DNA of 64,000 nucleotides from Burkholderia plantarii (lineage in GTDB: Bacteria; Pseudomonadota; Gammaproteobacteria; Burkholderiales; Burkholderiaceae): NCBI RefSeq assembly GCF_001411805.1, contig NZ_CP007212.1:3286001-3350000 (forward strand), given 5' to 3'. The translations under genes and the position numbers were made by a program. The notes under the pieces were generated by a model, which made no database searches, was not told the origin of the DNA, and saw nothing but the letters and a program-made list of their open reading frames with translations. This document shows, in pieces, positions 50,241-59,327 of the stretch (position 1 is the first letter of the stretch; every line of letters begins with the position of its first letter).

Positions 50241-51554
50241 TCAAGCTCCCACGGATTCGCGTCCGGGTTTCGGCACCACGTCGAACGGGAACACCATCGC
50301 GACCCGCAATCCCCCCTGCTCCTGATTGCCGATCCGGCACGCCCCGCCGACGCGCTGCACGAGCCGCTCGACGATCGCGAGCCCGAGCCCGCTGTGGCCG
50401 TTGCCGCCGCGCGCCGGATCGAGCCGCACGAACGGCCGCGTCGCGTCGGCCAGGTCGCGCTGCGCGATGCCCTTGCCATGGTCGCTGACGCTCAGCAGGT
50501 AGCCCTCGCCGGTCCGCTCGGTGTCGATCCGCACCGGCGGCGCCCCGTAGGCGTGCGCGTTGTCGAGCAGGTTGGAGAGGATCCGGTCGAGCGTCGCGGC
50601 GGGCAGCCGGAACCCGCTGCCGGCCGCAAGCGCGATCTCCACCGGCGGCGCGTTCGGCGCGACCGCGCGATAGGTGCGCGCGATCCGCTCGCAGGCCTGA
50701 TCGACCTCCACCACCTCGCTGCGATCGGCGCCGCCATGCGCGAACACGAGAAACTGGTCGACGATGTGCGACATGGAATCGACGTCGCGGACCACGCCGT
50801 CGCGCAGCCGCATGTCGTCCATCATCTCGGCGCGCAGCCGCATCCGCGCGAGCGGCGTGCGCAGGTCGTGCGCGACGCCGGCCAGCATCACGGCGCGATC
50901 GTTCTCGGCGCGCGAGACCTGCTCGACCATCTGGTTGAAGCCGCGCGTGAGCTGGCGCAGCTCGCGCGGGCCGGCCTCGCGCACCGGCGGCACCGTCATG
51001 CCGCGGCCGAAGCGGCCCACCGCGCGCGCGAGCGAACGCAGCGGCTGCTGCAGCTGCCACGCGGCGAACAGCGCCGCCATCACCGCGGCCGAGAAGATCG
51101 TCCCGAGCCAGAGCAGCATGCGGTCGCGCGAGCGGCGCGGGCGCAGCGGCTGCGCCGGCACCACGATCCAGTCGCGGTCGTTCGGCTCCTTCACCCACAG
51201 CACGGGCGGCTTGCCCGGCTGGCCGAAGCGCACTTCGGTGCCGGGCGGCATCCGATCGCGCAGATCCTCGAGGAAACGCTTCGGCGGCGGCGGCATGTCA
51301 GGGTCTTCGCGCGGCACGTCGGCGCTGTCGGGCGGCACGATCCGCACGCGCGAGGGCAGCGGCTGGTCCGGCGTGCGCTGCTCGTGCTGGCGCACGGCGT
51401 CGACCAGGAACGCGGCCTCCTCCACCGCGTAGCGCATCTGCGATTCGTTGCGGTCGAGCCGGATCGCCAAGTACCACGCGAAGTGCGACAGCAGCAGCAC
51501 GCCCACCACCAGCAGCGCGAGCCGGCCAAACAGCGAATCAATGGGTCTGCGCAT
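50241..51554 (-). CDS. envZ: Sensor histidine kinase, EnvZ-like
   Basis: A 437-residue membrane kinase. Helix 1 (about 9-29), a periplasmic domain with a PDMPPPPKRF segment (about 30-150) and helix 2 (about 153-172) are followed by HAMP, the H-box AGVAHDLRTPLARMRLR, N-box LDRILSNLLDNAHAYG, G1 SDHGKGI and G2 GHSGLGLAIVERL. It should phosphorylate the adjacent OmpR-type regulator. Its start lies 17 bp inside the regulator's 3' end, so the two are translationally linked. Confidence 0.93.
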   Translation of the reverse strand: MRRPIDSLFGRLALLVVGVLLLSHFAWYLAIRLDRNESQMRYAVEEAAFLVDAVRQHEQRTPDQPLPSRVRIVPPDSADVPREDPDMPPPPKRFLEDLRDRMPPGTEVRFGQPGKPPVLWVKEPNDRDWIVVPAQPLRPRRSRDRMLLWLGTIFSAAVMAALFAAWQLQQPLRSLARAVGRFGRGMTVPPVREAGPRELRQLTRGFNQMVEQVSRAENDRAVMLAGVAHDLRTPLARMRLRAEMMDDMRLRDGVVRDVDSMSHIVDQFLVFAHGGADRSEVVEVDQACERIARTYRAVAPNAPPVEIALAAGSGFRLPAATLDRILSNLLDNAHAYGAPPVRIDTERTGEGYLLSVSDHGKGIAQRDLADATRPFVRLDPARGGNGHSGLGLAIVERLVQRVGGACRIGNQEQGGLRVAMVFPFDVVPKPGRESVGA

Positions 51555-52263
51555 GGGCCTCGCCGTTGGGCACGAACACGTAGCCGCGGCCACGCACCGT
51601 CTGGATGAAGCGCGGCGTGGACGGATCGCTTTCCAGGATCCGCCGCAGGCGCCAGACCTGCACGTCGATGCCGCGGTCGGTGCCGTCGTATTCGGGGCCG
51701 TGCAGCAGTTCGAGCAGGCGCTCGCGCGTGAGCGTGCGCAGCGCGTTGTTGACGAAGATCTTCAGCAGCGCGAATTCGCTGCTCGACAGCGTGGCGGGCC
51801 GGCCGTCCACCGACAGCGTGCGGGCCTGGAAATCGAGCACGAAGCGGCCGAACGCATAAGGCTCGCGCTGCTCGGGCGCGGCGGCCGACGGCGTCGCGCG
51901 GCGCCGGCGCAGCACCGCCTGGGCGCGGGCGAGCAGCTCGCGCGGGTTGAACGGCTTGCCGAGGTAGTCGTCGGCGCCGAGTTCGAGGCCGACGATGCGG
52001 TCGACGTCGTCGGCGCGCGCGGTCAGCATGATCACCGGGATATCGTCGCCGGCCGCGCGCAGCTGGCGCAGCGCGGTCAGGCCGTCGACGCCCGGCATCA
52101 TCAGGTCGAGCACGATCAGGTCGGGGCGTTCGCGCTCGAGGCGCTTCTCGAGCGAGGCGGCGTCGTGCAGCACCGACACTTCCATGCCCTGGCGCACGAG
52201 ATAGTCGCGCAACAGGTCGCGCAGTTCTTGGTCGTCGTCGACGATGAGGATCTGGGTAGTCAT
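51538..52263 (-). CDS. ompR: Response regulator OmpR-like
   Basis: A 241-residue two-domain regulator. The receiver (1-120) has the acidic pair in IVDDDQELRD, the phosphoacceptor in LIVLDLMMPGVDG, and KPFNPREL. The winged-helix output domain has the loop LTRERLLELLHGPEYDGTDRGID and ends RTVRGRGYVF-like (QTVRGRGYVFVPNG). It is the partner of the overlapping kinase. The divergent Spy-like gene at 52496 and the palindrome between them are likely targets. Confidence 0.95.
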   Translation of the reverse strand: MTTQILIVDDDQELRDLLRDYLVRQGMEVSVLHDAASLEKRLERERPDLIVLDLMMPGVDGLTALRQLRAAGDDIPVIMLTARADDVDRIVGLELGADDYLGKPFNPRELLARAQAVLRRRRATPSAAAPEQREPYAFGRFVLDFQARTLSVDGRPATLSSSEFALLKIFVNNALRTLTRERLLELLHGPEYDGTDRGIDVQVWRLRRILESDPSTPRFIQTVRGRGYVFVPNGEAHAQTH

Positions 52264-52330
52264 GGCGTGAAGTTTACCGTGCGGGTTGGCGGGGCCGGCT
52301 GAAACATCCGGAGGAATGGGTTACTGGGAA

Positions 52331-52362
52331 TTACCGCGCAAGCCGGATGTAATGCGCGGTAA
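52331..52362. promoter_or_regulatory. Operator-like inverted repeat between ompR and the Spy-like gene
   Basis: Perfect 10-bp arms ttaccgcgca (52331-52340) and tgcgcggtaa (52353-52362) with a 12-bp spacer. Related gttac/gtaac half-sites occur just outside (about 52319 and 52379). The position in the divergent promoter region suggests a site for the OmpR-like regulator or an envelope-stress regulator. Confidence 0.5.
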
Positions 52363-52495
52363 CCGGGGACAGCGTCGAGGTAACACGGACCTCGGGGCGC
52401 TTGGCTAGGCTGCGTCTTACCGATGCGGACGGCGCCGGCAGCTTCGAATACCGCACCGCCACGTCGACTCACCCATTCGATCAGGAGTCACCGCA

Positions 52496-53050
52496 ATGTA
52501 TAAGAAGACGTCTCGCATGGCTATCGCAGCCGCCGCCGTACTGGCCCTCTCGTTCGGCGCCGCCGCCCGGGCCCAGACCGCCAGCGCCCCCACGCCGCCT
52601 GCCGGCGCGCATGGCGGCCCGGACCACCACTGGCACCACCACGGCGGCCCCTACGCCGTGTTCAAGCGCCTGCACGACCAGCTGAGGCTGAACGCGCAGC
52701 AGGAACAGCAGTACCAGGCCGCCGAAGCCACCTCGAAGCAGAATCACCAGGCGATGCGCCAGAGCTTCGAGCAGGCGCGCTCGCAGTTCCAGGCCGCGCA
52801 GAACCAGCCGATCCTCGACCTCGACGCGCTGCACAGCGCGCGCCAGCAGGCGGAACAGCAGAACACGCTGCTTCGCGAGCAGACCGAGCGCGCCTGGCTC
52901 GCGTTCTACGACGGCTTGAACGACCAGCAGAAGACGACCGTGAGCGCCGCGCTCAAGCAGCAGTTCGCGAACATGAAGGCGCGCCACGAGCAGATGAAGG
53001 CGCACTGGCAGCAGCGCCACGCGGCACAGGCGCCGGCGGCCTCGCAATAA
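52496..53050 (+). CDS. Spy/CpxP-type periplasmic protein
   Basis: A 184-residue exported protein with signal cleavage near ARAQT (about residue 27) and a His-rich patch (DHHWHHHGGP). The mature part is nearly all helix and Gln-rich: LHDQLRLNAQQEQQYQAAE and then helices with ARQQAEQQN. This matches the LTXXQ/Spy chaperone type, which senses or prevents envelope protein aggregation. It is divergent from the ompR-envZ pair, suggesting regulation by it. Confidence 0.85.
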   Translation: MYKKTSRMAIAAAAVLALSFGAAARAQTASAPTPPAGAHGGPDHHWHHHGGPYAVFKRLHDQLRLNAQQEQQYQAAEATSKQNHQAMRQSFEQARSQFQAAQNQPILDLDALHSARQQAEQQNTLLREQTERAWLAFYDGLNDQQKTTVSAALKQQFANMKARHEQMKAHWQQRHAAQAPAASQ

Positions 53051-53070
53051 GCGCCGCCGCGCCTCGGCGC

Positions 53071-53111
53071 ACCGGCCGGCCCGCGGCAGCGGCGCCGGCC
53101 GGTTTCGTTTT
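53071..53111 (+). terminator. Terminator after the Spy-like gene
   Basis: Perfect arms accggccggc (53071-53080) and gccggccggt (53094-53103) are followed by ttcgttttc. This is a strong hairpin with a short U-rich tail, 20 bp after the stop. Confidence 0.75.
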
Positions 53112-53684
53112 CGCGCCGCGCGGTGCCGGCGGCGTGGTGAATCCGCCACGACCCTGCTGCGCGCAGCAAGCGGCCGGCTTGGGCGGCGACGGCAGCATCC
53201 TCTGCCGCAACCGCATCCCCCGGGGCGGCGCGTTGCCTGCCTTGGGATCGCTCGGCGCCGGCCCGGCCCGTGGCCTTCCGCCGACAATGGCGCCGCGTCC
53301 GCCCGCCCTCGTTCGTCCATGACGCCCCGTCCGCGGCGGCACCGCGCCTCGCCGCCCGCCGCCCGCCGCCCGCCGCCCGCCGCCCGCCGCCATCATTGTT
53401 GACAATCCCGCCGCTCCACCCGCCCGCGCCCCGCGTTACGATCCGCGGCGCCGGCCCGCGCCACGCGGCATGCCGCTCCACCCGCGCCCGGCACCGGTTA
53501 GCGCAGACCCCGAATCGAGATTCGACCTTGCGCGCCGCCGGCTCGGGTAAAATACCGCCCTTTTGGCCGGCCGGCCCCCGCCCGCCCGATCGCCGAAGCT
53601 GCCGACACCGAATTTTGACTGACTAGAATACGGCCGGCGCGATGCGGGCGAAGGCCGGCGCGCGGCAGTCGCAAGAGGAATCAG
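53112..53684. other. Non-coding region with a heptanucleotide array
   Basis: No gene seen between the Spy-like terminator and the amino-acid binding-protein gene. It contains the gccgccc tandem repeat at 53351-53391 and, near 53545 and 53622, taaaat and tagaat hexamers that could be -10 elements for the ABC operon; no matching -35 is clear. Confidence 0.4.
53351..53391. repeat. Heptanucleotide tandem repeat (gccgccc, about 5.9 copies)
   Basis: Five perfect gccgccc units and a partial sixth lie in non-coding DNA. Perfect short tandem repeats of this kind mutate by slippage. No coding frame is affected. Confidence 0.9.
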
Positions 53685-54461
53685 ATGAAGAAGCTCGCCC
53701 TGTGCGCAGCGCTCGCCGTGGCGGCGAGCGGCGCCGTCGCGAAGGAGTGGAAGACGGTCCGGATCGGCGTCGACGCCAGTTACCCGCCGTTCGAATCGGT
53801 CGCGAAGAACGGCGATATCGTCGGCTTCGACGTCGACCTGACGAAAGAAATCTGCACGCGCATCGCCGTGCGCTGCACCTGGGTCGCGCAGGATCTCGAC
53901 GGGATCATCCCGGCACTGAAGGCGCGCAAGTTCGACGTGATCGTGTCGTCGCTGACCGTCACCGACAAGCGCCGCGAGCAGATCGACTTCTCGGACAAGC
54001 TGTACGACGCGCCGGCGCGGATGATCGCGCCGGCCGGCTCGCCGCTGCTGCCCACGCTCGCCTCGCTCAAGGGCAGGCGCGTCGGCGTCGAGCAGGGTTC
54101 GACGCAGGAAACCTACGCGAAGACGTATTGGGAACCCCACGGCGTGACGATCGTGCCGTACCAGAACCAGGATCAGGTCTACGCCGATCTCGGGACCGGT
54201 CGGCTCGACGCCGCGCTGCAGGACGAATTGCAGGCCGACTACGGATTCCTGCGCACGCCGCGCGGCAAGGGTTTCGCATGGGCCGGCCCGGCAGTGACGG
54301 ATCCGAAGACGATCGGCGACGGCACCGCGATCGGCGTGCGCAAGGAGGACACGGATCTGAAGGCGAAGATCAACGCCGCCCTCGCCGCGATGCACAAGGA
54401 CGGGACTTACGACAGGTTGTCGCATAAGTACTTCTCGTTCAGCGTGTATTCGGCGAAGTAA
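53685..54461 (+). CDS. hisJ: Basic amino acid ABC transporter binding protein (HisJ/ArgT-like)
   Basis: A 258-residue periplasmic family 3 binding protein. A short signal peptide ends near GAVAKE (about 20). Ligand-site blocks are TVRIGVDASYPPFESV, VGFDVDLTKEIC, QDLDGIIPALKARKFDVIVSS and RVGVEQGSTQETY, typical of lysine/arginine/ornithine and histidine binders. It is the first gene of a JQMP-type operon; a strong hairpin in the gap before the permease probably keeps its transcript more abundant. Confidence 0.92.
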   Translation: MKKLALCAALAVAASGAVAKEWKTVRIGVDASYPPFESVAKNGDIVGFDVDLTKEICTRIAVRCTWVAQDLDGIIPALKARKFDVIVSSLTVTDKRREQIDFSDKLYDAPARMIAPAGSPLLPTLASLKGRRVGVEQGSTQETYAKTYWEPHGVTIVPYQNQDQVYADLGTGRLDAALQDELQADYGFLRTPRGKGFAWAGPAVTDPKTIGDGTAIGVRKEDTDLKAKINAALAAMHKDGTYDRLSHKYFSFSVYSAK

Positions 54462-54471
54462 CCACGTTTCG

Positions 54472-54517
54472 GCCGGGCCTGCCGCCGCGCGTCACCGCGC
54501 GCGGCGGCGAGCCCGGC
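54472..54517 (+). promoter_or_regulatory. Intercistronic hairpin between binding protein and permease
   Basis: Arms gccgggc-ct-gccgccgcgcg (54472-54491) and cgcgcggcggc-ga-gcccggc (54498-54517) pair as an 18-bp stem with one small internal loop. No U tract follows. Such structures stabilise the upstream binding-protein mRNA in ABC operons. Confidence 0.6.
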
Positions 54518-54641
54518 ACGAGGAAGTCGCCAGCCGCCCGGCGGAATCACCGGACGGCCCGACCCACATGCACGGGGCGTGCCGCCCGACCCGCGGCACG
54601 CGTCTTTCTCGGCGCGCGCGTTGCGCCGTCAAGGACTTCAT

Positions 54642-55331
54642 ATGTTTCTTCAAGGCTACGGCCCGCTGATACTTTCCGGCACCTGGCAGACCATCAAGCT
54701 CGCCGTGCTGTCGCTCGTCTTCGCGTTCGTGCTCGGCCTCGTCGGCGCGGCCGCCAAACTCTCGCGCAACCGGATCTCGAGCGGCATCGGCACGCTCTAC
54801 ACCACGCTGATCCGCGGCGTGCCCGACCTGGTGCTGATGCTGCTGCTGTTCTATAGCCTGCAGATCTGGCTCAACCAGTTCACCGACCTGATGAACTGGG
54901 ATCAGATCGACATCGACCCGTTCGCGGCCGGCGTGCTGGTGCTCGGCTTCATCTACGGCGCCTACTTCACCGAGACGTTCCGCGGCGCGTTCCTGTCGGT
55001 GCCGCGCGGCCAGCTCGAGGCCGGCGCCGCCTACGGCATGTCGAACTGGCAGGTATTCACGCGCGTGATGTTCCCGCAGATGATGCGCTTCGCGCTGCCG
55101 GGCATCGGCAACAACTGGCAGGTGCTCGTCAAATCCACCGCGCTGGTCTCGATCATCGGCCTGGCCGACGTGGTCAAGGCCTCGCAGGACGCCGGCAAGG
55201 GCACGCTGCGTTTCTTCTTCTTCACGCTGCTCGCGGGGGCCATCTACCTCGCGATCACGACGATCTCGAACTTCGTGCTGATGTGGCTGGAAAAGCGCTA
55301 CTCCACGGGCGTCCGCAAGGCTGACCTATGA
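54642..55331 (+). CDS. hisQ: Amino acid ABC permease HisQ-like
   Basis: A 229-residue inner-membrane permease of the HisMQ family with five helices. The N-terminal GTWQTIKLAVLSLVFAFVLG is typical; the EAA loop is QLEAGAAYGMSNWQVFTRVMFPQ. It forms the transport channel with the HisM-like protein. Its TGA overlaps the next ATG. The in-frame upstream codons lack membrane character, so the ATG at 54642 is preferred. Confidence 0.93.
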   Translation: MFLQGYGPLILSGTWQTIKLAVLSLVFAFVLGLVGAAAKLSRNRISSGIGTLYTTLIRGVPDLVLMLLLFYSLQIWLNQFTDLMNWDQIDIDPFAAGVLVLGFIYGAYFTETFRGAFLSVPRGQLEAGAAYGMSNWQVFTRVMFPQMMRFALPGIGNNWQVLVKSTALVSIIGLADVVKASQDAGKGTLRFFFFTLLAGAIYLAITTISNFVLMWLEKRYSTGVRKADL

Positions 55332-56041
55332 TCGAACTGATTCAGGAATACTGGCGCAACTACCTCTACACCGACGGCTATCACATCACCGGCGTGGCGA
55401 TCACGCTGTGGCTGCTGGTGGTGTCGATCGGCCTCGGCTTCTGCCTGTCGGTGCCGCTCGCCTGCGCGCGCGTGTCGAAGCGCAAGTGGCTGGCCGGCGC
55501 GGTGTGGCTCTATACCTACGTGTTCCGCGGCACGCCGCTCTACGTGCAACTGCTGCTCTGCTACACGGGCCTCTACAGCCTGCAGGCGGTGCGCGGCACG
55601 CCGCTCTTGAACGAGTTCTTCCGCGACGGCATGCACTGCACGCTGCTCGCGTTCACGCTCAACACCTGCGCCTACACCACCGAGATCTTCGCCGGCGCGA
55701 TCAAGGCGACCGCCTATGGCGAGATCGAGGCCGCGCGCGCCTACGGAATGTCCACCTTCACGCTCTACCGCCGCGTGATCCTGCCGTCGGCGCTGCGCCG
55801 CGCGCTGCCGCTCTACAGCAACGAGGTGATCCTGATGCTGCACGCCACCACGGTGGCGTTCACGGCCACCGTGCCCGACATCCTGAAGATCGCGCGCGAC
55901 GTCAACTCGGCCACCTACATGTCGTTCCACGCGTTCGGCATCGCCGCGCTCCTCTATCTCGCGATCTCGTTCACGCTCGTGTGGCTGTTCCGCCAGGCCG
56001 AGCGGCGCTGGCTCGCCTACCTGCGCCCGCAAGGCAAATAA
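55328..56041 (+). CDS. hisM: Amino acid ABC permease HisM-like
   Basis: A 237-residue partner permease. Features are GVAITLWLLVVSIGLGFCLS, RGTPLYVQLLLCYTGLY and the EAA loop EIEAARAYGMSTFTLYRRVILP. It starts inside the hisQ stop (ATGA), indicating coupled synthesis of the two channel subunits. Confidence 0.94.
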   Translation: MIELIQEYWRNYLYTDGYHITGVAITLWLLVVSIGLGFCLSVPLACARVSKRKWLAGAVWLYTYVFRGTPLYVQLLLCYTGLYSLQAVRGTPLLNEFFRDGMHCTLLAFTLNTCAYTTEIFAGAIKATAYGEIEAARAYGMSTFTLYRRVILPSALRRALPLYSNEVILMLHATTVAFTATVPDILKIARDVNSATYMSFHAFGIAALLYLAISFTLVWLFRQAERRWLAYLRPQGK

Positions 56042-56059
56042 ACGGCGCGAGGACTCCTG

Positions 56060-56839
56060 ATGAATTCCAAGATGCACAAGCTTTTCGTCGACGATCTCCA
56101 CAAGCAGTACGGCAGCAACGAAGTCCTGAAGGGCGTGTCGCTGAAGGCGCACGCCGGCGACGTGATCAGCGTGATCGGCTCGTCCGGCTCGGGCAAGAGC
56201 ACGATGCTGCGCTGCATCAACTTCCTTGAGCAGCCGAACGCCGGCCGCATCTTCGTGGACGGCGAGGAAGTGCGCACCGCGAAGGACAAGACCGGCGCGC
56301 TGAAGGCGGCCGACACGAAGCAGTTGCAGCGCGTGCGCACCAAGCTCGCGATGGTGTTCCAGCACTTCAATCTCTGGTCGCACATGAACGTGATCGAGAA
56401 CGTGGTCGAGGCACCGGTCCACGTGCTCGGCCTGTCGAAGCGCGAGGCCGAGGAACGCGCGCGCGAGTACCTGGAGAAGGTCGGCCTGCCGCCGCGCGTC
56501 GAGAAGCAATACCCGTCGCATCTGTCGGGCGGCCAGCAGCAGCGCGTGGCGATCGCGCGCGCGCTGGCGATGCACCCGGACGTGATGCTGTTCGACGAGC
56601 CGACCTCGGCGCTCGACCCGGAGCTGGTGGGCGAAGTGCTGAAGGTGATGCAGAAGCTGGCCGAGGAAGGCCGCACCATGATCGTGGTCACGCACGAGAT
56701 GGGCTTCGCGCGCAACGTCTCGAACCACGTCATGTTCCTGCACCAGGGCCGCGTCGAGGAAGAAGGCGCGCCCGCCGAAGTATTCGGCAACACGCGCAGC
56801 GAACGCCTGAAGCAGTTCCTCTCGGGCAGCCTCAAATAA
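56060..56839 (+). CDS. hisP: Amino acid ABC ATPase HisP-like
   Basis: A 259-residue ATP-binding subunit: Walker [17 protein letters not shown]-loop [16 protein letters not shown], signature [15 protein letters not shown] and Walker [16 protein letters not shown]. These are near-identical in style to HisP of enteric bacteria. It lies 18 bp after hisM and closes the operon. A GC hairpin (56853-56862 and 56868-56877) follows. Confidence 0.95.
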   Translation: MNSKMHKLFVDDLHKQYGSNEVLKGVSLKAHAGDVISVIGSSGSGKSTMLRCINFLEQPNAGRIFVDGEEVRTAKDKTGALKAADTKQLQRVRTKLAMVFQHFNLWSHMNVIENVVEAPVHVLGLSKREAEERAREYLEKVGLPPRVEKQYPSHLSGGQQQRVAIARALAMHPDVMLFDEPTSALDPELVGEVLKVMQKLAEEGRTMIVVTHEMGFARNVSNHVMFLHQGRVEEEGAPAEVFGNTRSERLKQFLSGSLK

Positions 56840-57082
56840 GCCAGGGCCAACGCCGTGCCGGCCCGCTGCCGGCACGGTGCTCCAGTGCCTGCCTCCCCCG
56901 CGTTTCCGCCGTCTTCCGCCGTCTTCCGCCACCCTCTCCCGCATCACCCTCGCACGCTTCATCGATATCGGCAGCGACCGTTGTCGGGTTTCCCCGCATC
57001 GTCACGCATCGCCGCGTCGTTGCGATCTCACCACGCGTTTGCGAACCCCTCGCGCCCACGTCCGGCATCGCCGCCAGCCGTT

Positions 57083-57394
57083 TAGCAAAACGAAGTAAAC
57101 ATTTCTTTTTGTTTAGAGCGGCAGCCCCTCATTTCTTTACGGAAAACTAACGATTTCACCGATTTTTCGGTACGCGCCTCACGCGACTGCGTCAATAGTG
57201 GCAATCCTTGACCCACTTTGTCGTAAGTCGTGGATGCCTTGTCGGACAAGGCATTCCCTGCGGTCGCAGCCAGCCGTAGCAACGATCGAGCCCTGTCCTT
57301 ATGGCAATTTGGAGACACCAGCTAGTCAAACAACGATTTTCGTCGCCATCAAAGTGTATTTTTGCTAAATTAGTAACCAAAGTAGCAAAACGAA
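57083..57394. repeat. 12-bp direct repeats exactly 300 bp apart
   Basis: tagcaaaacgaa occurs at 57083-57094 and at 57383-57394, with extended similarity around each copy. The repeats bracket the AT-rich block upstream of the porin gene. Confidence 0.85.
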
Positions 57395-57395
57395 A

Positions 57396-57423
57396 GTCAT
57401 GAAATGTAGTTTGACTTCATGAC
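57396..57423. promoter_or_regulatory. Inverted repeat gtcatgaa-N12-ttcatgac
   Basis: Perfect 8-bp arms with a 12-bp spacer in AT-rich DNA about 190 bp upstream of the porin start. It is a candidate binding site for a dimeric regulator of the porin. Confidence 0.5.
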
Positions 57424-57611
57424 AACAGGAGACCCCGGCTTGCCTGCCCGGCAAAACGGCCTGCAAAACGGTTCAGTCCGCATGTATCGCGTCCGCCTAT
57501 CCGGCAGCCGCACGCGGTCTCCCTGGTTATCCCATGTTGACCGGACGCATTCAGCGTCCGGCATCTTGCGCAGTTGGTGGGTTGACTTTTTGACAGGGTA
57601 TGGAGGAGATG

Positions 57612-58694
57612 ATGAAGAAAGCATTGCTGGCGGCAGCACTGATGACTGCCGGAGTGGCAGCGCAGGCACAAAGCAGCGTGACGCTGTACGGCCGCCTGGA
57701 CGCCGGGCTCGAGTACATGAACGGCCTGCAGAACGGTCACAGCATCCGCGCGGAAAGCGGTGACTGGGGCACGAGCCTGTGGGGCATCAAGGGCACCGAG
57801 GACATCGGCGGCGGCTACAAGGTCCTGTTCCACCTCGAGGGCGCCTTCAACACGATGAACGGCAGCCTCGGCTCGACCGGCACGATCTGGGATCGTTTCG
57901 CGACGGTCGGGATCTCGAACGACGCCTACGGTACGCTGCTGCTCGGTCGCGAACTCGCGATCGCCAACGGCGTGTGGGACTTCGATCCGTTCGGCCAGTC
58001 GAACTGGTCGACCGCCTCGCTCGTGCGCGGCCGCAACTGGAACAAGACCAGCAACAACATTTCGTACCAGTCGCCGTCGTTCTACGGCTTCGACGCGTAC
58101 GGCCAGTACTCGCTGTCGAACCAGACGACCTACAACGGCGGCACCGGCGCCGCGGGCAGCCAAGGCCGCAGCGACGGTCTGCAACTGACCTACACGAACT
58201 CGCTGTTCCAGGTTCGCGGCCTATTCGACGAAACGCGTGACGGCGCGACCGGCAAGTTCGACGACGTGTTCAACTTCTCGCGCGAATACTTCGCCGGCGC
58301 GAACGTGTTCCTCGGCCAGTTCAAGCTGCAAGTGTCGTACCAAAGCTCGCACGCCGACAGCGGCGGCCCGGCCGTCAACAACGGCATCACGACGACGCAG
58401 CAGGTGTGGGGCGGCGTGACCTGGCAGGCAACGCCGGCGGCGGCACTGATCGCGGCGGTCTACCACGTGAACGCGAACAACGGCGGCGGCAACGCGACGA
58501 TCTACACGATCGGCGGCTCGTACAACCTGTCCAAGCGCACGCTGCTCGACCTGCAGGCAGCCACGGTTCGCAACAGCAAGACCGCGAACTTCAGCCTGAA
58601 CGCGAACGGCGCGGGCACCTCGGTCGCTTCGGGCAACCCGAAGGCCGGCGGCTCGCAAACGGGCGTCTACGCCGGCATCCAGCATCTGTTCTGA
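57612..58694 (+). CDS. Gram-negative general porin (OpcP/Omp32 type)
   Basis: A 360-residue outer-membrane trimeric beta-barrel porin. The signal peptide MKKALLAAALMTAGVAAQAQ is followed by the hallmark SSVTLYGRLDAGLEYM. Loop 3 carries the Asp/Gly motifs, with GTLLLGRELAI in the barrel. The protein ends with the C-terminal Phe (GIQHLF) required for barrel assembly. Three ATGs are clustered at the start; 57612 has the best spacing to the ggagg at 57602-57606. An intrinsic terminator follows. Confidence 0.95.
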   Translation: MKKALLAAALMTAGVAAQAQSSVTLYGRLDAGLEYMNGLQNGHSIRAESGDWGTSLWGIKGTEDIGGGYKVLFHLEGAFNTMNGSLGSTGTIWDRFATVGISNDAYGTLLLGRELAIANGVWDFDPFGQSNWSTASLVRGRNWNKTSNNISYQSPSFYGFDAYGQYSLSNQTTYNGGTGAAGSQGRSDGLQLTYTNSLFQVRGLFDETRDGATGKFDDVFNFSREYFAGANVFLGQFKLQVSYQSSHADSGGPAVNNGITTTQQVWGGVTWQATPAAALIAAVYHVNANNGGGNATIYTIGGSYNLSKRTLLDLQAATVRNSKTANFSLNANGAGTSVASGNPKAGGSQTGVYAGIQHLF

Positions 58695-58761
58695 TCGTCC
58701 GCGACGAACCGGAACCCAGACCTAGAACTGAAAGTTTCACGCTGCTGCGAGAGGCGCGTAT

Positions 58762-58797
58762 CGGTGCGATATCCCAACGGGTATCGCACCGTTTTTT
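58762..58797 (+). terminator. Intrinsic terminator after the porin gene
   Basis: Perfect arms cggtgcgata (58762-58771) and tatcgcaccg (58782-58791) with a 10-nt loop, followed by six T residues. A classical strong terminator. Confidence 0.93.
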
Positions 58798-58843
58798 ATT
58801 GGCGGCGCGAATCGAACCACCCGAAGCCGAGCCGCTTCAAATG

Positions 58844-58867
58844 AAAACGGCCCGGAGAACCGGGCCG
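58844..58867 (-). terminator. Intrinsic terminator after glnB
   Basis: On the minus strand, arms cggcccgg and ccgggccg (58860-58867 and 58848-58855) with loop ttct are followed by TTTT. It ends the nadE-glnB transcript. Confidence 0.85.
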
Positions 58868-58935
58868 CACCGGACGCGGCAGGCCGCGCCCCGCCCGTCC
58901 TGCATGAACGGCGGACACCACGCCGCCGCGCGGGC

Positions 58936-59310
<375 letters not shown>

Positions 59311-59327
59311 CTACGCGCGGCGCCCCG

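Larger units (their letters stand above)
56878..57611. other. Porin upstream region with an AT-rich block and direct repeats
   Basis: No gene seen. Between 57083 and 57394 the DNA is much more AT-rich than the surroundings and is bounded by a 12-bp direct repeat (tagcaaaacgaa). Just beyond it, gtcatgaa (57396-57403) and ttcatgac (57416-57423) form a perfect inverted repeat. The porin promoter and a long leader are probably here. Confidence 0.5.

Noticed and set aside
57082..57380. Small minus-strand genes in the AT-rich block upstream of the porin
   Set aside because: Frames are short, lack ribosome-binding sites and overlap the repeats; more likely regulatory or insertion-derived DNA.
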